A DNA stretch of 43,332 nucleotides from a virus. Below the pieces are notes generated by a model, which saw only the letters and a program-made list of their open reading frames with translations, searched no databases and had not been told where the DNA came from. Position numbers and translations under genes: made by a program. Shown one piece after another: positions 34,894-43,332 of this stretch. The stretch is taken from positions 1-43,332 of the IMG/VR virus record IMGVR_UViG_3300027969_000170, one strand, 5' to 3'. Each line of letters begins with the position of its first letter. Within the stretch, counting starts at the first letter, position 1.

Positions 34894-35652
34894 TTAAGAA
34901 TTAGCTTTAATCCATTGTTTACCTATATAATTTTGCAAAGGTTTTCTAAGCAATTTAGATACAGCTCCTTCCATTTTTTTAATATTTTCAATGCCTGATA
35001 GAGAATTGTCAATAATAATTATATTTTCAATACCGAATAGATTTTGAAATTTTCCTATATTATTCTGCACAGAATGCCATATTTCTTTAACTAAAGCATC
35101 AGGTAAAGATCTTGATCTATTTGCATTTCTTTCTAGTGCAACGTCTAGAGAAGTGTTTACAAATAACATATATGTATCATACCCTAATTTTTCAATACTT
35201 TCCTTTTTATATTTAATTTTTTCATAATCATCACCAGTTCCATCAATTAACATACCTAACCGATTTTTCATGTATAAATCTAATTTAGCTGCTGTTATTT
35301 TTTTAGCTTTTCCTCTAGGGGATTCAGGCCCTTGTGAAAGAGCATCAAATTCAGCAGGCGACATCTTTGCTAAACTTTTAGGATTTATACCTTTTTTTTG
35401 AAGTTCATATTCAAATGCTTGATCTGAGTTAATAATTTTAAGTCCTGTAGAATATGAAATAGATTGAAAGCTGTGACTAGGTGCTCCAAAAATTTCTTTA
35501 ACGACTCTAGATTTACCAGAGCCTGGTCCACCTGACATAAAAATAACTTTAAGTATATTTTTGTCATATATACCTTCATTAATTAAATTTTTTTCTAGAT
35601 CTGACAAAGAAAGTTTCTTTGTAAAATCTTCAAATAATTTGACGTGTTTCAT
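34894..35652 (-). CDS. P-loop kinase (zeta-toxin or polynucleotide-kinase-like) with capsid-targeting N terminus
   Basis: 252 residues. The start MKHVKLFEDFTKKLS fits the shared peptide, and a site LINE followed by G lies at 23-26. Walker A is SGGPGSGKSR (about 40-49). A Walker B-like hydrophobic strand and LIDGTGDDYEKI follow, then FVNTSLDVALERNANRSRSLPDA with the arginine-rich lid of zeta-toxin and nucleoside or polynucleotide kinases. The region MSPAEFDALSQGPESPRGKAKK is distinctive. It could phosphorylate a sugar nucleotide, nucleic acid or protein. A phage-packaged kinase would act at the very start of infection. Alternatively it simply acts late, with the peptide having another role. 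Confidence 0.82.
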   Translation of the reverse strand: MKHVKLFEDFTKKLSLSDLEKNLINEGIYDKNILKVIFMSGGPGSGKSRVVKEIFGAPSHSFQSISYSTGLKIINSDQAFEYELQKKGINPKSLAKMSPAEFDALSQGPESPRGKAKKITAAKLDLYMKNRLGMLIDGTGDDYEKIKYKKESIEKLGYDTYMLFVNTSLDVALERNANRSRSLPDALVKEIWHSVQNNIGKFQNLFGIENIIIIDNSLSGIENIKKMEGAVSKLLRKPLQNYIGKQWIKANS

Positions 35653-35659
35653 TTTTTAT

Positions 35660-36481
35660 TTAATTATTTCCTCTAGAAGAAGATCTTCCACCACTTGAAG
35701 GAATGCTGCTGCTTGAAGATGGTAATGAAGTCCTTGGTTGAACCGTTGTACTTGGTCTTTGACGACTATATTCAACAGATGGCTCACTTGTTCTTGGAGA
35801 ATATCCTCCAGTAGATGGTATTCTACCCTCTGTTGTTGGATATCGACCTGCTCCACTTCCTTCTACAGAAGGAATTCTTGTGCTTCTTTCCATCGGCATA
35901 TTTCTTCCTGCGGAAGGATTTGTCCTTGGAGTACTTTCAATGGTTCCAACCTCAGGATTACGTGCGCCTGGAACAGGACCAACAGATCCTCCTCCTCTTC
36001 TTGGTCCATAATAGCCATTGGAAGCATCAACAGGCGTTACTGTAGTGTTATTATTATTATTATTGCTTTGACCCCAGTTATTATACCCGTAACCGTTACC
36101 CCATGTTGGCATATAGTTATATGAAGGCATATACATAAATGGTGAACCAACCCATCCAAAACTACTCATAGACATACCTGATCCAAAACGAGAAAATGGA
36201 GAATTCCAGGATGAATAAAATGGATCGTACATACCAAAACTATTCCAGCGGTTGAAATTATTGAAATTAAATACTTGAAGTGGTCTATGAAAACGACGAA
36301 TTCTTGAAGTGTAATAAAAATCATAATCGTTGTAACTATATGAACCTAATCGATTTGATGAAGATGTGGTATTTTTTGTTTTTACAACCTCGTCAGGATT
36401 GTAATAAACATCATCCATTTGAGCACTCATTGGACTGGTAGCCAACAAAGTGAGCACGGTAATAATCAGGGTGTATTTCAT
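35660..36481 (-). CDS. Secreted Pro/Ser/Arg-rich protein of host-like type
   Basis: 273 residues from the chosen start. The open frame extends upstream to 36568, but MKYTLIITVLTLLATSPMSAQ at 36481 is a clear signal peptide and the better start. The mature part begins MDDVYYNPDEV, then YNDYDFYYTSRIRRFHRP and a Tyr/Trp/Asn-rich DPFYSSW..WGNGYGYNNWG region. It ends in a long low-complexity Ser/Pro/Arg/Gly stretch. The DDVYYNP start and SRIRRFHRP are typical of secreted Flavobacteriia proteins, and the gene is visibly richer in GC than its neighbours. A gene taken from a host is likely. Function unknown; possibly outer-membrane or surface associated. Confidence 0.78.
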   Translation of the reverse strand: MKYTLIITVLTLLATSPMSAQMDDVYYNPDEVVKTKNTTSSSNRLGSYSYNDYDFYYTSRIRRFHRPLQVFNFNNFNRWNSFGMYDPFYSSWNSPFSRFGSGMSMSSFGWVGSPFMYMPSYNYMPTWGNGYGYNNWGQSNNNNNNTTVTPVDASNGYYGPRRGGGSVGPVPGARNPEVGTIESTPRTNPSAGRNMPMERSTRIPSVEGSGAGRYPTTEGRIPSTGGYSPRTSEPSVEYSRQRPSTTVQPRTSLPSSSSSIPSSGGRSSSRGNN

Positions 36482-36568
36482 GACAATTATTTTAAACGTG
36501 GAATTAATAGAATCATCTTTTATTACTGCTGTCGTAAAATAGTTGTTAATGTTTCGTAAATAAATCAT

Positions 36569-39500
36569 TTATTTTATATTATAGTCTCTATTTGTCCAAT
36601 TATCTTCAACACCATAAATACCACGATCTCCACTGCCGCCTACACTTGGTGTTATAGTGTTTATTGTATTTTGTAGATCATTAAGTGCGCTTGTTACATT
36701 GGCTTTAGGAATTACATCTAAATTTAAATTATCAGGAGAATATTTTGCAGATATTTCAACATCAAAAGAAAATATATCTCCGCCTTTCACATAAATATCA
36801 AACCCCATACTTTTAGCATATTTGATATTTATAGTTCTACCTGTAGGGTCTCCACCTATATTACCTAATCCGGTATTTCCTGAGCCATAATAATCTGTCA
36901 TTCTATATTGAAAACTTATAGGAACTTTAATGGAAGAAGACGTACCTGATGTAATATTTTTTGTTGAAGTTTGAGATTTACCATTTACTATAATACTTTC
37001 ATGCTTATCAGTTGATATAAATAAATACGCACCGCAACTTCTCTTCCCTAATAAATATTGATCATTAGTATCAAATGACATCTTTACACCTCTTTGATAA
37101 TTAAAAGGTGCTAAACCTACACCATTATATAAAGTACCACTACCACTAATAATACCAATACTTAAATCTCTTAGTGATGGACTTGCTGTAATATTAAAAG
37201 TACTATTACTACCCATTGCACTCATTTTTTCATATAAATAGATAGGCTGCTGTTTATGATATAAATTATCATCTAATAGATTAATAAATCTAGTTTGTCT
37301 AAATAGTGGCAATGCTACTTTTCTGCCTAACGTAGTAGATGAAGGCTGTATAGCAGCGCATGTAGAAAATACATTAATAGGTGTTGAATTTGTACGCAAA
37401 GCTGATGAACTAGGTACTGTTGATCCTAATCCAGAACCTGTGCCTGTATCATATGTAACATTTTCATAAAAACTTTTAAATGTATCAATGCCTGCTGATA
37501 TAATAGGATGATCAATATGAACTTCTAAAACATCTCCTATTGCAGCGCCCGAACCGTCATATCCTGTAGAAGTTGTTGGTTTAAATATGCTGCCATCCCA
37601 ATAAAATCCACCGCCCCATATAAAATGAGAAGTATCTCCACTTGTAGTAGAATTTTGCCTAGTATAAAAATATTCAGCATCATCTAATTTATCTATTCTA
37701 ATGCCATCTGGATTTTTATAATTATAAAAATTATTTTCACCAGCTACGTCTTTATATCTAGCATAGATAAACTGACCTTTAACTTGACATGATTGATAAG
37801 GTGATAGCGAACTAATATTTCCATATTTATTATTAGAAGTAACTTCAGGATTTGTAAGCAATAAAGGAACTAAATCATATCTTTTTACATTATTATAATC
37901 AGAATCTGAAGATGAATATGTATTAAAATTATCAAGATATGTATAGATAGAAGATGGTATTGTAGAAGATATTCCATTTACTGGATTTTCTGATTCAATA
38001 ACTTGTCTATCATTACTTCCCCATATTCTAGAAATAAGTTCAAGAGGTGTTTGTGTAGTATTTTTTATATTAATAAAAAATGTTTTTGTAATAATAGCTC
38101 CTTTTTTAACAGTCAACGCATTAACTGCATTTGTATAATATCCAGCAAAAATAGAATTTTTTTGATTTCTAGCAATTGGAGTTTCAACGCCATTTTCATC
38201 TAGAAATGTAAGTTGAATTTCAGCTTTAATTCCAGATAACTGTTGCTGTAATTGGATTATAGTATTTTCTAATTGATTTAATTTAGTAAATAAATCTATA
38301 GGTTGCTGTGTACTATTTGCTACAAACCCTGAAGCAATAACTGATGCATCATGCGCAAAATATCTATCACCAGAATAAAATGAACTAGCTAAATGGGTAT
38401 CAATACCTTTAGCATTGATAGCTTCTTGCAATTTGACTGCAGCCAATGATTCTCTATTTTGTTTAATAATATCAGTAAGAGAATTATCAGGATTTAATTC
38501 AGCTGGAAAATTTATAATTATTTTATTAGAATAACCAGAGTATGCAGGGTTAGAAGGCCATCCTGCTTCTGAAACAGATTTTATTCTAATTTCAACTTGT
38601 TCAGCTTTTTGGATTGGAATATCTAATTGATTTATATTGATTGAATCAGCGTCTTGAGTAATTACAGGATTCCATTCATATCGTTGAGTAGCTGTATTAT
38701 AACTTCTACTTCTTACTACTGAATGTATTTGATTCCAATTAGAATATGCACCCATTGTATCTACACCATTATCTAAAAAATCAAAAGTTTTTACAGGATT
38801 AGCTGCGCCATTACTGGATAAATATCTATAATCTATTTGAAACTGTACTATATTTTGCGCACCGGTTTCAGGTGAAATTTTAGGTTCCGGTATAGAAAAA
38901 AACCCTCTAACTCTATATTTAGGATCTGCTCCAGTTAAACCATTATCTCTTATTCTGCCATCTATTTCTTTTACTAAAGAACTATAAAGATCAGATTTAG
39001 TCGATCTTTGTTGCACTAATCCAAATAATGTATTTCTGTCAGAATCTCTTTCTACATTATTTTGATAATTTTTATTAGCTATTTCTGACCTTTTCTGAGT
39101 AATTGCACTATCTAATTCTTTTAATTCTGAACTTAGACTATTCTTTTGTTTATTAAGATCTTCAATATTTTTTATAATAGTCTGATCTGTAACTTGTTGA
39201 TTAATCTGTACAACTTTAAAGTTATCAACATTTAATACAGGTGCATTAGGCTGTAATGCTTGTGCGCTTGTAGGTATTTTATCTATAGATAGTGATAAAA
39301 TATATCTTCCAAAATCGACCACTGCATTTTTATAATATGTAGACAATGGAATAACAGTTCCATCATTTTGTGTATATATAAGATCATTTGTATAAAATGC
39401 AGAACCTGGAGACCAATTTACTGCGGGTATTCTTGAATTTGGATCTACTGGCTTGATAAAAACAGCCATATATTCATTATATCCAATATTTAAATTTACT

Positions 39501-40456
39501 TCAATTAAATCATCTGTTGTAGAATAAATTTTTAAAATGTCTGCTCCAATAGATAAACCTTTATTGCCTTCCACTAATTCAAGAGTTACTGCATTGGTGG
39601 AAGTATCTATAGCCTTAATAGTATATTGAGTATCTATTATATCACTATTAACAACAAGACTATCACCAACTTTAAGATTAAGTGAATCTGTAACTGCAAG
39701 ATCCGCATCACTGTAAGTTAATTTATTTAAAATAAATATTTTTTGGGTTTGTGAATTTTGAACACTATTTACTACTTGAGTAACATTTGAAGATGTAATA
39801 TCAACTATATCAAAATTTCCATAATATCTATTAATATTAGGCGGTAGCTGAACTATACTTTCATCTTCAATATATGATATCTGATTATTATCTAATAGAG
39901 TTAATAATGTTGCGTAATCTAAAGTATTAACACCTTTTAGATTTTGATTAAAATATGTTAATTTTTGTGGAGTATCTAGAGTTAAAAAAATTCTTTTTAC
40001 TAACGCCTCTTCTGTCTGATTAGGAACTTGCCCTGTTAAATTAAAAGTAACATATAGTAGCGGAGTTAAAAAATTATCAAAGAAATAATTATCTTTAACT
40101 TCAAATTTATTTATAGTAGGTATACTAGATAAATCTTTAGCTTCTGACAGAAGGCTAGAAAGAATAATTTTTCTAAAAGTTCCATCACTTAATAACAGAC
40201 TGCTGTTACCACCTGTATTAAAATTTGTTAAAGTTTTAATATTTTGATCCAATCTATCGATTTCACTCTTTAAATATCCAAAACTTGGAACCTGTAATTT
40301 TTTTGTATATCCGGTACCATCTGTAAGGTCTATAGTTACAGTCTGTTGTGAACTTGTAACAGCCTCAGTGATTTTTTCGTATGCTGTTACATTATTATTG
40401 TAAAGCCTAAGAAGCTGAGGTAAAATTGTTGATATTGAGTTTTGACTGTTTGACAT
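36569..40456 (-). CDS. Large tail/baseplate protein with coiled coil and FN3-like domain (1295 aa)
   Basis: No phage family recognised. The N-terminal 430 residues are mixed alpha/beta with TVTIDLTDGTGYTKKLQVPS early on. A coiled coil lies at about 435-505 (LNKQKNSLSSELKELDSAIT onward). After it, residues about 515-660 look fibronectin-III-like, ending VEIRIKSVSEAGWPSNPAYS and GYSNKIIINFP. A further coiled segment (LNQLENTIIQLQQQLSGIKA) precedes a large strand-rich C-terminal half that ends in GVEDNWTNRDYNIK. Multi-domain layout and place in the structural operon suggest a long tail or baseplate protein, possibly involved in host contact. No enzymatic motif seen. Confidence 0.72.
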   Translation of the reverse strand: MSNSQNSISTILPQLLRLYNNNVTAYEKITEAVTSSQQTVTIDLTDGTGYTKKLQVPSFGYLKSEIDRLDQNIKTLTNFNTGGNSSLLLSDGTFRKIILSSLLSEAKDLSSIPTINKFEVKDNYFFDNFLTPLLYVTFNLTGQVPNQTEEALVKRIFLTLDTPQKLTYFNQNLKGVNTLDYATLLTLLDNNQISYIEDESIVQLPPNINRYYGNFDIVDITSSNVTQVVNSVQNSQTQKIFILNKLTYSDADLAVTDSLNLKVGDSLVVNSDIIDTQYTIKAIDTSTNAVTLELVEGNKGLSIGADILKIYSTTDDLIEVNLNIGYNEYMAVFIKPVDPNSRIPAVNWSPGSAFYTNDLIYTQNDGTVIPLSTYYKNAVVDFGRYILSLSIDKIPTSAQALQPNAPVLNVDNFKVVQINQQVTDQTIIKNIEDLNKQKNSLSSELKELDSAITQKRSEIANKNYQNNVERDSDRNTLFGLVQQRSTKSDLYSSLVKEIDGRIRDNGLTGADPKYRVRGFFSIPEPKISPETGAQNIVQFQIDYRYLSSNGAANPVKTFDFLDNGVDTMGAYSNWNQIHSVVRSRSYNTATQRYEWNPVITQDADSININQLDIPIQKAEQVEIRIKSVSEAGWPSNPAYSGYSNKIIINFPAELNPDNSLTDIIKQNRESLAAVKLQEAINAKGIDTHLASSFYSGDRYFAHDASVIASGFVANSTQQPIDLFTKLNQLENTIIQLQQQLSGIKAEIQLTFLDENGVETPIARNQKNSIFAGYYTNAVNALTVKKGAIITKTFFINIKNTTQTPLELISRIWGSNDRQVIESENPVNGISSTIPSSIYTYLDNFNTYSSSDSDYNNVKRYDLVPLLLTNPEVTSNNKYGNISSLSPYQSCQVKGQFIYARYKDVAGENNFYNYKNPDGIRIDKLDDAEYFYTRQNSTTSGDTSHFIWGGGFYWDGSIFKPTTSTGYDGSGAAIGDVLEVHIDHPIISAGIDTFKSFYENVTYDTGTGSGLGSTVPSSSALRTNSTPINVFSTCAAIQPSSTTLGRKVALPLFRQTRFINLLDDNLYHKQQPIYLYEKMSAMGSNSTFNITASPSLRDLSIGIISGSGTLYNGVGLAPFNYQRGVKMSFDTNDQYLLGKRSCGAYLFISTDKHESIIVNGKSQTSTKNITSGTSSSIKVPISFQYRMTDYYGSGNTGLGNIGGDPTGRTINIKYAKSMGFDIYVKGGDIFSFDVEISAKYSPDNLNLDVIPKANVTSALNDLQNTINTITPSVGGSGDRGIYGVEDNWTNRDYNIK

Positions 40457-40460
40457 ATTT

Positions 40461-42560
40461 TTATCGTAGTATATCTATTGCAAATGTGTATGTTTGAGAA
40501 TCTAAACATATTATTTCAAAAATTGGTCTTACCGAAATAAAATCTGATGAAAATATGTTACCTATTGTTATTCCATAAGAACCGTAACCTTTTTTATTTA
40601 AAGAATCGGTAAATATTTGTATATTTCTTCCGGCCATATCTATTAAATTAGGAAATACCATTCTAGCAATTTGGCCTTTTGAGAAAGGTGAACTACTATC
40701 ATCTATAAATATTTTAAGATCACCACCAGCTGAACCTGTAGTATATATTCTACACATATTATTATATGGTTCTAATAAATAAACAAGACTGGGTGAAGAT
40801 ATTGAAATATCTAAAGGTTCTGATGCCGTTATAAGATTATTATTTAAATCATTAGGAATATCAATAGCATAGCTTTGAACACTATTAGTAATTTTTATTT
40901 TATTAGGTACTGATTTATCTAAAGATATACCAGTACCTGGATATAAAACATCTGTATTATATTGTAAATTAACACTAACCTTACCATTTACAATATTGCC
41001 TAATTCTTTATTAATTTTATTAATCATATCTAAAATAGCCGTAGAAGATGAGTAATTCATTCTGGCATTTTGTAGATTTGTTTCTAGTTGATTAATTTTT
41101 GATGTCATGGATTGAACATCCGGTATAGTTGTCGCCCTGTTTTCAAGAGAATTAACTCTAGTTTCTAATTCAGTGTATTTAAGCTGTTGTGTTTCGAAAA
41201 ATTTTACAGACTGTTGGAGTTCTGCTACTGCTTCTATAAACTGACCAGTTGAAAAAGTGCTATATTCATTTACTATTGAATTAACGCCTACTGTAAGAGA
41301 TGATGCGTCTATTCTTATATTAAGTTTAAATCCATAAGAATTACCATTTTCTCCAGTGAGAGAGTTAGGTTTATATTTAGGAGTTCTTTGAATATATCCA
41401 CCTGCATTAGTTAATGTCACATTATCTAATAAAAGAACTCCATATAAATTAGTAACTCTTTCTAAAGGCGAAGATACATCATAAAGATCATAATATACTA
41501 AAACTGCGTTATATTCAAAATTAGAAGCTTGATTTGAACTATTAAATTGCATAATAGTATCTAAATTAGGATCTGCTACTATTGCAGCATAACTATTAGG
41601 CTCAAACTCAATACCTATACCATCTAATTTACTTCTTCTATATGCAACACCATCAAATCCTGATGGATTATTATAATCTGCAGGGTATTTTTTAATATCA
41701 GTGTTGCCTGCATCTGTAAAAGTTGCAGGTTCTGTAAAATATGCATTTGTTACATTTTGTGGATACGGATCATTCATCCAATTGGCGTCAGGATCAGTCC
41801 AATTTATTTGGTCATCTACATCGTAATATGCTCTAATATCTAACCCTTCAGGGTGAACAGTATCAGTACCACGACCTAAAATATATTCATTAGAACCTTG
41901 AACAATCATATCAGGTTGATAATTATTGTCAGATGTAGTTTTAAAAAGTACAGTAGGTGTATTTCCTACTTGAGTAGGCACATAAATGTATACTTCAGTA
42001 TAACTATCGCCTCCTTTTTCTACATTATTAATAACATCTATGTCACCGATAAATTGAACTACTTTTTGGTACTGTACAGAGCCTGTTGATGTTGAATCCT
42101 CTTCTACAAATCTAGGATTGACTATTGTAGAACTTGCCTCTGCTGGTGTAGCATTTCTAAATCTGATAGCACCTGTTTCTTTTAACCATTTAAAAAAAAC
42201 TCTTTCAGATACACCTTGTTTTAGAGTAGCATCATAATTTACATCGTTAAGTATTAGACTTTCTATATTTAATGCATAATTTTGTAAATTTTGAGCTATA
42301 TCAATATTTCTATCAGAACTTAATCCTCCATTTACAATTTCACCATCTATGGTGTTAAATTGCATATAGTTATTATAATCTCCAAAATCTGAAAATGGAA
42401 GAGAATCAAAATTAGGAATATTTAATAAAACATATTTAGAAAATACAAATTTAAGATTTGTATTGTTGATAGTTTTAGAAAGATCCCTAGCAGCTGAAGA
42501 AAATGTATAAAAAGTTCCTCCTTGAATTTGTGGCGTTCTTATAAGTGGAGCTATTGCCAT
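40461..42560 (-). CDS. Large structural protein, baseplate-type candidate (699 aa)
   Basis: Starts IRTPQIQGGTFYTFSSAARDLSKTINNTNLKFVFSKYVLLNIPNF, a pattern I associate with structural proteins of large myoviruses, without a known role. Strand-rich to about 440. A coiled coil follows at about 450-520 (FIEAVAELQQSVKFFETQQL and LETRVNSLENRATTIPDVQS). The C-terminal part (about 545-699) begins VSVNLQYNTDVLYPG and is beta-rich. It lies 4 bases upstream of the 1295-aa gene and 12 bases downstream of the 215-aa gene, all in one run. A possible partner of the 1295-aa protein, which also has coiled coils. Confidence 0.72.
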   Translation of the reverse strand: MAIAPLIRTPQIQGGTFYTFSSAARDLSKTINNTNLKFVFSKYVLLNIPNFDSLPFSDFGDYNNYMQFNTIDGEIVNGGLSSDRNIDIAQNLQNYALNIESLILNDVNYDATLKQGVSERVFFKWLKETGAIRFRNATPAEASSTIVNPRFVEEDSTSTGSVQYQKVVQFIGDIDVINNVEKGGDSYTEVYIYVPTQVGNTPTVLFKTTSDNNYQPDMIVQGSNEYILGRGTDTVHPEGLDIRAYYDVDDQINWTDPDANWMNDPYPQNVTNAYFTEPATFTDAGNTDIKKYPADYNNPSGFDGVAYRRSKLDGIGIEFEPNSYAAIVADPNLDTIMQFNSSNQASNFEYNAVLVYYDLYDVSSPLERVTNLYGVLLLDNVTLTNAGGYIQRTPKYKPNSLTGENGNSYGFKLNIRIDASSLTVGVNSIVNEYSTFSTGQFIEAVAELQQSVKFFETQQLKYTELETRVNSLENRATTIPDVQSMTSKINQLETNLQNARMNYSSSTAILDMINKINKELGNIVNGKVSVNLQYNTDVLYPGTGISLDKSVPNKIKITNSVQSYAIDIPNDLNNNLITASEPLDISISSPSLVYLLEPYNNMCRIYTTGSAGGDLKIFIDDSSSPFSKGQIARMVFPNLIDMAGRNIQIFTDSLNKKGYGSYGITIGNIFSSDFISVRPIFEIICLDSQTYTFAIDILR

Positions 42561-42572
42561 TTTTTTATTTTT

Positions 42573-43220
42573 TTAACTAGATAATGTATAATTAACACCG
42601 CCTACTAAATACCATACTGGATTATTAGAAGAGTCAGGAATACACATAAAATGTGCAGTTTGACCAATTCCAGATAATGCAACCTTAGTTGATGTACCAG
42701 TAAGAATCAACGTAGTGTTAGAGCCTGCTACTATATTAACAACTCCTGACGTAGTATCATAATAACAAAAAATAATTTCTTGACCTAATTCACCTTCGAA
42801 TAAACTAATAGTAATAGGTGATCCTCCATCGTTAGATACTCTTTCTATTGTATATGGCGGTATTGCAGATGCAGATCCTATACTTTTTGTTAAACCTGGT
42901 GCTGTAGTTATTTCATTAATTAATGTAGAATTAATATTATTTCTATAAAGATTTCCTTGTAGATTAATATTTCCCTGTACCGTAGGATTTGCTGTAATAT
43001 TAAATATCGATGAAGTTACCTGTAGTTTAGGAGAACTTAACCCTACTGTTAAAGAATTTGTGGTAATATTGGAAAGATTCGTAAATGTGCTGGCTGCTGG
43101 ATTAAGATATACCAAAATATCATTCACCGCATCTGCTAATACGTTAAAGTTATCATTGATTACTAATCTAGAACCTGCTAAAGAATCAGTTCCAAGAATT
43201 TCTGTTACTGAGATTGACAT
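42573..43220 (-). CDS. Structural/fibre protein candidate (215 aa)
   Basis: Starts MSISVTEILGTDSLAGSRLV, then INDNFNVLADAVNDIL. The M-I-x-x-x-EI-x-x-xD...N-x-NF-x-L pattern recurs at the start of the 886-residue collagen-repeat fibre, suggesting a shared virion-attachment module. The remainder is Ser/Thr/Asn-rich and strand-rich (NLSNITTNSLTVGLSSPKLQ, VVNIVAGSNTTLILTG) and resembles beta-helix or fibre proteins. No enzyme motif. It starts 7 bases after the stop of the partial upstream gene. Confidence 0.7.
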   Translation of the reverse strand: MSISVTEILGTDSLAGSRLVINDNFNVLADAVNDILVYLNPAASTFTNLSNITTNSLTVGLSSPKLQVTSSIFNITANPTVQGNINLQGNLYRNNINSTLINEITTAPGLTKSIGSASAIPPYTIERVSNDGGSPITISLFEGELGQEIIFCYYDTTSGVVNIVAGSNTTLILTGTSTKVALSGIGQTAHFMCIPDSSNNPVWYLVGGVNYTLSS

Positions 43221-43226
43221 TTGTTT

Positions 43227-43332
43227 TTAGTTTATTATTAAGAAATTTTTAGTTATTTCATATTTATTACCATTAGTATCATTTAAAAAAAGACTAATTG
43301 AATACTGCCCAGGCATATCAAACAAATATGCC
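43227..43332 (-). CDS. C-terminal end of a protein cut by the window edge; PKD/Ig-like end
   Basis: An open frame runs in from the right edge and stops at 43227-43229. The visible 34 residues include LFDMPGQYSISLFLNDTNGN and end KYEITKNFLIIN. The PGxYxISLxLxDxNGN pattern is that of the closing strands of PKD or immunoglobulin-like domains found in surface and fibre proteins. It is the gene immediately upstream of the 215-aa structural gene, so it is probably also a virion protein. Start and full length lie outside the window. Confidence 0.6.
   Translation of the reverse strand, partial: AYLFDMPGQYSISLFLNDTNGNKYEITKNFLIIN

Noticed and set aside
35738-36124. Plus-strand open frame opposite the secreted Pro/Ser-rich gene.
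   Set aside because: It is rich in Cys, Trp and Ser with no recognisable domain, and is the antisense of a low-complexity coding region.
36482-36568. N-terminal 29-residue extension of the secreted Pro/Ser-rich protein.
   Set aside because: The signal peptide begins at the internal methionine at 36481; the extension would place charged residues before it and has no family support.
1-43332. tRNA genes.
   Set aside because: The gaps are short and AT-rich, and I found no cloverleaf or TTC-loop pattern in any of them.

Overview
The window is a segment of a large, AT-rich, T4-like myovirus genome that probably infects a Bacteroidota (Flavobacteriia-like) host. The T4 kinship comes from a recognisable replication and recombination set: a sliding-clamp-like protein, class Ia ribonucleotide reductase, family B DNA polymerase, a dUTPase-type all-alpha pyrophosphatase, UvsW, a UvsY-like protein, gp61-type primase and gp32-type ssDNA-binding protein. 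The host guess is inference. It rests on A-rich leaders without Shine-Dalgarno sequences, a 59-residue Hc1-type histone H1-like protein typical of Bacteroidota, a lipoprotein with a Bacteroidota-type surface-export signal (CAKEE), and several Sec signal peptides ending in SQ or AQ. All genes I can support lie on the minus strand, so transcription runs from high to low coordinates.

Layout, left to right. 1-10.4 kb: nucleotide and replication genes (clamp, histone-like protein, NrdA, DUF2061 membrane protein, NrdB, N-terminal half of a split polymerase, dUTPase-like enzyme), then accessory genes (surface lipoprotein, 2OG-Fe(II) oxygenase, exported SNase-type nuclease, hypotheticals). 10.4-12.7 kb: a sulfotransferase, glycosyltransferase-like and DegT-type aminotransferase operon. 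12.8-18.3 kb: UvsW, UvsY-like, small protein, primase and gp32, then a 337-bp gene-free region with three tandem 19-bp repeats, a RuvC/RNase-H-like nuclease and a small exported protein. 18.4-32.3 kb: a six-repeat kelch-like adhesin, tail and baseplate candidates including a gp19/gp54-like protein, three overlapping small coiled-coil genes that may be a spanin/lysis cassette, a collagen-repeat fibre and a 1534-residue structural protein. 32.4-36.5 kb: a cassette of accessory proteins, most starting with MKxIKLFExF, plus a deoxyribonucleotidase and a host-like secreted Pro/Ser-rich protein. 36.6-43.3 kb: large tail or baseplate proteins.

The most interesting signal is a shared N-terminal peptide on six proteins (four in 32.4-35.7 kb, one at 19.4 kb, one at 9.8 kb). 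It has the form M-K-x-[IVM]-x-x-F-x-x-[FW], followed by an [ILV]-x-E site before A/G/S/T. This closely resembles the T4 capsid-targeting sequence that is cleaved by the gp21 prohead protease. If correct, the window encodes a set of cargo proteins packaged in the head and delivered with the DNA, including a P-loop kinase, a possible acetyltransferase-like protein and a protein with a glycine-rich membrane hairpin. Other notable points are the polymerase split with no second half nearby, the phage Hc1 histone, loss of the gp32 zinc ligands, the surface lipoprotein and exported nuclease as possible superinfection-exclusion factors, and the repeat array upstream of gene 32.
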